A stretch of 64,000 nt of DNA from Sediminicoccus sp. KRV36 (GTDB taxonomy: Bacteria > Pseudomonadota > Alphaproteobacteria > Acetobacterales > Acetobacteraceae), in assembly GCF_023243115.1 (NCBI RefSeq), contig NZ_CP085081.1, positions 2,976,001-3,040,000 on the forward strand, read 5' to 3'. Positions 61,273-64,000 of this stretch are shown here, in pieces. Below the pieces are notes generated by a model, which saw only the letters and a list, made by a program, of their open reading frames with translations, did no database searches and had not been told where the DNA came from. Both the position numbers and the translations under genes were made by a program. Each line of letters begins with the position of its first letter. Within the stretch, counting starts at the first letter, position 1.

Positions 61273-62421
61273 CTACCCGCCCACATGCGGGTCGGTCAGG
61301 CGGCGATGTTCCTCCAGCGCGAATCGGTCGGTCATGCCGGCGATGTAGTCGCAGACGACTTCCGCCGCGGCCGGAGTGCCCGCCTCCCCCGCCCGGATCC
61401 GCCATTCATCGGGCAGCATCTGGGTGCCGCCATGCAGCAGCTGGAAAAGCACCTGAAGCGCGCGCTTGGATTTCTGCGTGGCCCGGTTCACCCGGAAATG
61501 CCGGTACATCCGCTCGAACAGGAAGGCGCGGACATCTGCATTGGCGCGGGCCATTTCGGGGCTGAAACCCACCACCGGGCCCGGGGCCGCGCGGATATCC
61601 GCCGCGGATCTAGGCGCCAGCTCGGTGATCCGCCGCGTGGCTTCGGCCACCACATCGCCGATCATCGCGGCGATCACCCGCCGCACCATCTCGGGTGCTT
61701 CGCGGCCCGCGGGCATGGCCGGATGCGCCGCCCGGGCGGCTGCCAGCGCGGCGCCGGGCATGGGGAGTGCGGCCACCTCCTCCAGCGCGAAAAGCCCGGC
61801 CCGGATGCCATCCTCCAGGTCGTGATTGTTATAGGCGATGTCATCGGCGATGGCCGCCACCTGGGCCTCGGCGCTGGCATGGCTGGTCAGTTCCAGATCA
61901 TGCAGGGCGTTGTATTCGCGCAGATAGGTCGCCGGGCGCCGGGCCGGGCCATTGTGCTTGGCCAGCCCCTCCAGCGTCTCCCAGGTCAGATTCAGCCCGT
62001 CAAAGCCGGCATAGCGCCGTTCCAGCAGCGTGACGTGCTTCAGGCTCTGCGCGTTATGGTCGAAGCCGCCATGCGGGCGCATCGCGGTGTCCAGCGCCTC
62101 CTCCCCCGCATGGCCGAAGGGCGGGTGGCCGAGGTCATGGGCGAGGGCCAGCGCCTCGGCCAGATCCTCATCCAGCCTGAGGCGCCGGGCCAGGCTGCGG
62201 GCGATCTGCGCGACCTCGATGCTGTGGGTCAGGCGGGTGCGGAAATGATCGCCCTCATGAAAGACGAAGACCTGCGTCTTGTATTGCAGGCGGCGAAAGG
62301 CGCGCGAATGGATGATGCGGTCCCGGTCGCGCTGCCAGGGGCTGCGATTGAGGTCCTCCGGCTCGGCATGGAGGCGGCCGCGGGTGGAGGACACAGCCCA
62401 GGGGGCAAGCGAAGGATGCAT
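61273..62421 (-). CDS. dgt: Deoxyguanosinetriphosphate triphosphohydrolase-like protein (HD family)
   Basis: Hydrolyses dNTPs, dGTP in classic cases, to nucleoside and triphosphate. The 382 residues have the HD-domain metal motif: RTRLTHSIEVAQIARSLARR near residues 61-80, then ALAHDLGHPPFGHAGEEALD near residues 91-110, and later IADDIAYNNHDLEDGI near residues 190-205. The N-terminal QRDRDRIIHSRAFRRLQYKT near residues 29-48 is typical. Start ATG 62421; head to head with the iron-sulfur protein gene across about 80 bp. Confidence 0.93.
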   Translation of the reverse strand: MHPSLAPWAVSSTRGRLHAEPEDLNRSPWQRDRDRIIHSRAFRRLQYKTQVFVFHEGDHFRTRLTHSIEVAQIARSLARRLRLDEDLAEALALAHDLGHPPFGHAGEEALDTAMRPHGGFDHNAQSLKHVTLLERRYAGFDGLNLTWETLEGLAKHNGPARRPATYLREYNALHDLELTSHASAEAQVAAIADDIAYNNHDLEDGIRAGLFALEEVAALPMPGAALAAARAAHPAMPAGREAPEMVRRVIAAMIGDVVAEATRRITELAPRSAADIRAAPGPVVGFSPEMARANADVRAFLFERMYRHFRVNRATQKSKRALQVLFQLLHGGTQMLPDEWRIRAGEAGTPAAAEVVCDYIAGMTDRFALEEHRRLTDPHVGG

Positions 62422-62499
62422 CGCGCAGGCGTATCAGGCGATCGCGGCGGTGGAAATCCTGGTTGTGACGGCCTACATGAAGGGTCAGGAGATTTCACC

Positions 62500-62850
62500 A
62501 TGCCCGACGGCACCCTCGCCCGCGCCTTTCACGTCACCCCCCGCGCCGCGGAGGAGGTCGCCGCCATCGCCACGCGCGAGGGGCGGCCCGAAGCGGGGCT
62601 GCGCGTCACCGTCTCGGCCGGCGGCTGTTCGGGGCTGCAATATGGCTTCGCCCTGGAAGACACCGCGGCGGAGGATGACCTGGTCGTGACCGTCGGTGCG
62701 ACCCGGGTTTTTGTGGATGGCGTCTCGCTCGATTTCCTGGATGGCTCGCAGCTGGACTGGCATGAGGCGCTGATCGGCTCGCATTTCGTGGTGCGCAACC
62801 CGCAGGCGGTCAGCGGCTGCGGCTGCGGCGTCAGCTTCGCGGTGGCCTGA
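62500..62850 (+). CDS. A-type iron-sulfur cluster carrier (ErpA/IscA family)
   Basis: A 116-residue scaffold/carrier for [Fe-S] delivery. The three cysteines of the family are present: AGGCSGLQYGFALED near residues 40-54, and GCGCGVSF near the C-terminus. Length and spacing match ErpA/IscA. The aggag ribosome site lies about 8 bases before ATG 62500. Divergent from dgt, as in many alphaproteobacteria, where erpA-like genes lie next to dgt and xthA. Confidence 0.93.
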   Translation: MPDGTLARAFHVTPRAAEEVAAIATREGRPEAGLRVTVSAGGCSGLQYGFALEDTAAEDDLVVTVGATRVFVDGVSLDFLDGSQLDWHEALIGSHFVVRNPQAVSGCGCGVSFAVA

Positions 62851-62852
62851 AC

Positions 62853-62887
62853 GCCGCCCCACGTCTTGCCGCCCCACATCTTGCCGC
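62853..62887 (+). repeat. 15-bp tandem repeat before exonuclease III gene
   Basis: GCCGCCCCACGTCTT (62853-62867) is followed by GCCGCCCCACATCTT (62868-62882) and the partial GCCGC. The copies differ at one base. The repeat fills the space between the ErpA-type stop and the xthA leader and could affect spacing of the xthA promoter. Confidence 0.75.
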
Positions 62888-62914
62888 TGACGCGCCCGCC
62901 CGCCACAAGGGGGC

Positions 62915-63685
62915 ATGCGCCTCGCCAGCTTCAATGTGAATTCGATCCGCCGCCGGGTGCCGCATCTGGCGCGCTTCCTCGCGCGGCATGAGCCGGACCT
63001 CGTCTTCCTGCAGGAATTGAAGTGCAAGACGGAGGAATTCCCGGCCCTTGAACTGGCCGGCACCGGCTACCGCATCCATGCCGTCGGCCAGCCGGGCGGG
63101 CGCAATGGCGTGGCGGTGCTGGGCCGCGTCGATTTCGACATCCTGAACGAAGCCCTGCCCGGCGAGCCGGAGGACAGCCATGCCCGATTCCTGGCGGTGC
63201 GGGCCGGCGGGATGGTGGCCGCGGGCATCTACCTCCCCAACGGCAATAGCGGCGGCGCCGAGGGCATGGCCTATAAATGGCGCTGGATGGACCGGCTGCG
63301 CCTCTGGGCCGCGGCGCATCTGGACGCCTTCACGCCGCTTGCCATCCTCGGCGATTTCAATGTCTGCCCGACCGAGCGGGACCTCGCATCCGGCGCCCTG
63401 CCGCCGCTGGATGCGCTGGTGCATCCTGAAAGCCGCGCCCGCTGGCGTGCCATGGAACATCTGGGCCTGACCGATGCGCTGCGCGCGCTGCACCCGCAGG
63501 ACGCGCCCTACACCTATTGGGATTATGGCGCGGCCTTCGAGACCAATCGCGGCTTGCGGATTGACCATGCGCTGCTCTCGGCGGAACTGGCCGAGCGGCT
63601 GGCGCTGTGCGGCGTGGATGTCGCGGCGCGGGCGGAGGACCAGCCCTCGGATCACGCGCCGGTCTGGCTGGACCTCGCGGACTGA
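62915..63685 (+). CDS. xthA: Exodeoxyribonuclease III
   Basis: An AP-endonuclease/3'-5' exonuclease for base-excision repair. The 256 residues start MRLASFNVNSIRRRVPHLAR and have FLQELKCKTEEFP near residues 32-44. GIYLPNGNSGG near residues 106-116, LAILGDFNVCPTERDLASG near residues 144-162 and the closing SDHAPVWLDL carry the usual catalytic Asp, Asn and His. ATG 62915 is used. It follows the iron-sulfur carrier by 64 bp on the same strand. Confidence 0.94.
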   Translation: MRLASFNVNSIRRRVPHLARFLARHEPDLVFLQELKCKTEEFPALELAGTGYRIHAVGQPGGRNGVAVLGRVDFDILNEALPGEPEDSHARFLAVRAGGMVAAGIYLPNGNSGGAEGMAYKWRWMDRLRLWAAAHLDAFTPLAILGDFNVCPTERDLASGALPPLDALVHPESRARWRAMEHLGLTDALRALHPQDAPYTYWDYGAAFETNRGLRIDHALLSAELAERLALCGVDVAARAEDQPSDHAPVWLDLAD

Positions 63686-63687
63686 TT

Positions 63688-63861
63688 TCAGCCCCGGAAG
63701 GGGCTCCAGCCGGGACCGATCCAGGGCCTGTAGCGTTCATCCAGGGCCGGGGCCGGGTAGATCACCGGGTCGGGTGCGACCAGAACTTCACGCTCGGGCC
63801 GCCAGGCGGAACAGCCGCCGGGCAGGATCAGCAGGCCGAGGATGAGGAAAGCGCTGCGCAT
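63688..63861 (-). CDS. Small lipoprotein, unknown function
   Basis: A 57-residue lipoprotein: signal MRSAFLILGLLILPGGC with lipobox LPGGC (Cys17), then a Pro/Trp-rich mature part (WRPEREVLVAPDPVIYPAPA, then WIGPGW). ATG 63861 is chosen by the signal sequence; a longer frame runs to 63888. Lies 2 bp from the xthA stop, convergent to it. Function unknown. Confidence 0.62.
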   Translation of the reverse strand: MRSAFLILGLLILPGGCSAWRPEREVLVAPDPVIYPAPALDERYRPWIGPGWSPFRG

Positions 63862-63910
63862 GCTGATCAATCCAGCATGGACCGGCACGCCGGTCCATCA
63901 TGCCCGCCAC

Positions 63911-64000
63911 TCACCCAATAATCAGGCGGCTCAGCAGCCAGGCGAGGCCGAAGCCCGCCACGGCGGAGAGCGCCACCTGCACGGGCAGGTTCAGCGCCGG
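63911..64000 (-). CDS. C-terminal end of a membrane protein, continues outside window
   Basis: The last 29 residues of a minus-strand gene whose start lies beyond base 64000. It shows one hydrophobic segment, VALSAVAGFGLAWLLSRLII, and ends GTGA-style at 63911. Nothing more can be said about its family. Confidence 0.6.
   Translation of the reverse strand, partial: PALNLPVQVALSAVAGFGLAWLLSRLIIG

Overview
The window is a GC-rich (about 70% by eye) chromosomal segment of an alphaproteobacterium. The left end carries bacteriochlorophyll and carotenoid genes (ppsR end, bchG, a PucC/BCH2-type carrier, bchP, hemC, a crtD-type desaturase), so the organism is probably an aerobic anoxygenic or purple phototroph. 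The protein flavour (FliX, alphaproteobacterial-type DksA, many orphan TctC-type binding proteins, UrtABCDE) suggests Acetobacteraceae, close to Roseomonas and its relatives. That placement is inference. I see no rRNA, tRNA, CRISPR array or intact insertion sequence.

Layout. 1-7.3 kb: photosynthesis block, six same-strand genes, mostly overlapping or a few bases apart. 7.3-12 kb: ArsC-like reductase, two orphan ABC binding proteins, a small membrane protein and an ArgE/DapE-type hydrolase. 12-15.5 kb: class I ribonucleotide reductase nrdA-nrdB, with two candidate NrdR boxes upstream and a 166-bp inverted-repeat element between the genes. 15.5-20.8 kb: SCO1-type copper protein, an orphan OmpR-type regulator behind a 95-residue unknown, a CNNM/CorC-like membrane protein, a DUF3429 protein, a small coiled-coil protein, an SRAP/YedK protein and dksA. 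21-23.4 kb: a small flagellar group (fliX divergent from flgI, a rod-binding FlgJ-like gene and a FlgN-like gene).

23.5-27.6 kb: a five-gene unit that looks like a specialised pathway (RibD-type reductase, zinc-less alcohol-dehydrogenase relative, divergent 6-pyruvoyl-tetrahydropterin-synthase-like protein, glycosyltransferase, methyltransferase). It suggests a modified pterin or pyrimidine glycoside and is the best candidate here for an undescribed system. 27.8-33.4 kb: urea ABC transporter urtABCDE, with several palindromes upstream of urtA and a 44-bp duplication between urtD and urtE. 33.5-39.5 kb: ketopantoate-reductase-like protein, TctC-type protein, polyprenyl diphosphate synthase, DUF2007 protein, TrmN6-like methyltransferase and a Baeyer-Villiger-type monooxygenase.

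39.7-41.5 kb: a two-gene low-GC insertion (GT-B-like protein and a methyltransferase-like protein), probably acquired. 41.6-44.3 kb: two short-chain dehydrogenases and an HSL-type esterase on the minus strand, with a 56-bp tandem repeat between the first two. 44.4-56.7 kb: a PfkB kinase, then a glycogen operon glgP-glgB-glgC-glgA and a 1,295-residue GlgX-MalQ fusion. It covers ADP-glucose synthesis, chain elongation, branching, phosphorolysis, debranching and maltodextrin transfer, and ends at a strong hairpin region. 56.8-64 kb: two paralogous lipoproteins, a PTP-like phosphatase, glutathione-dependent formaldehyde dehydrogenase, a second TctC-type protein, a dGTPase-like protein, an ErpA/IscA-type protein, exonuclease III, a small lipoprotein and the end of a membrane protein.
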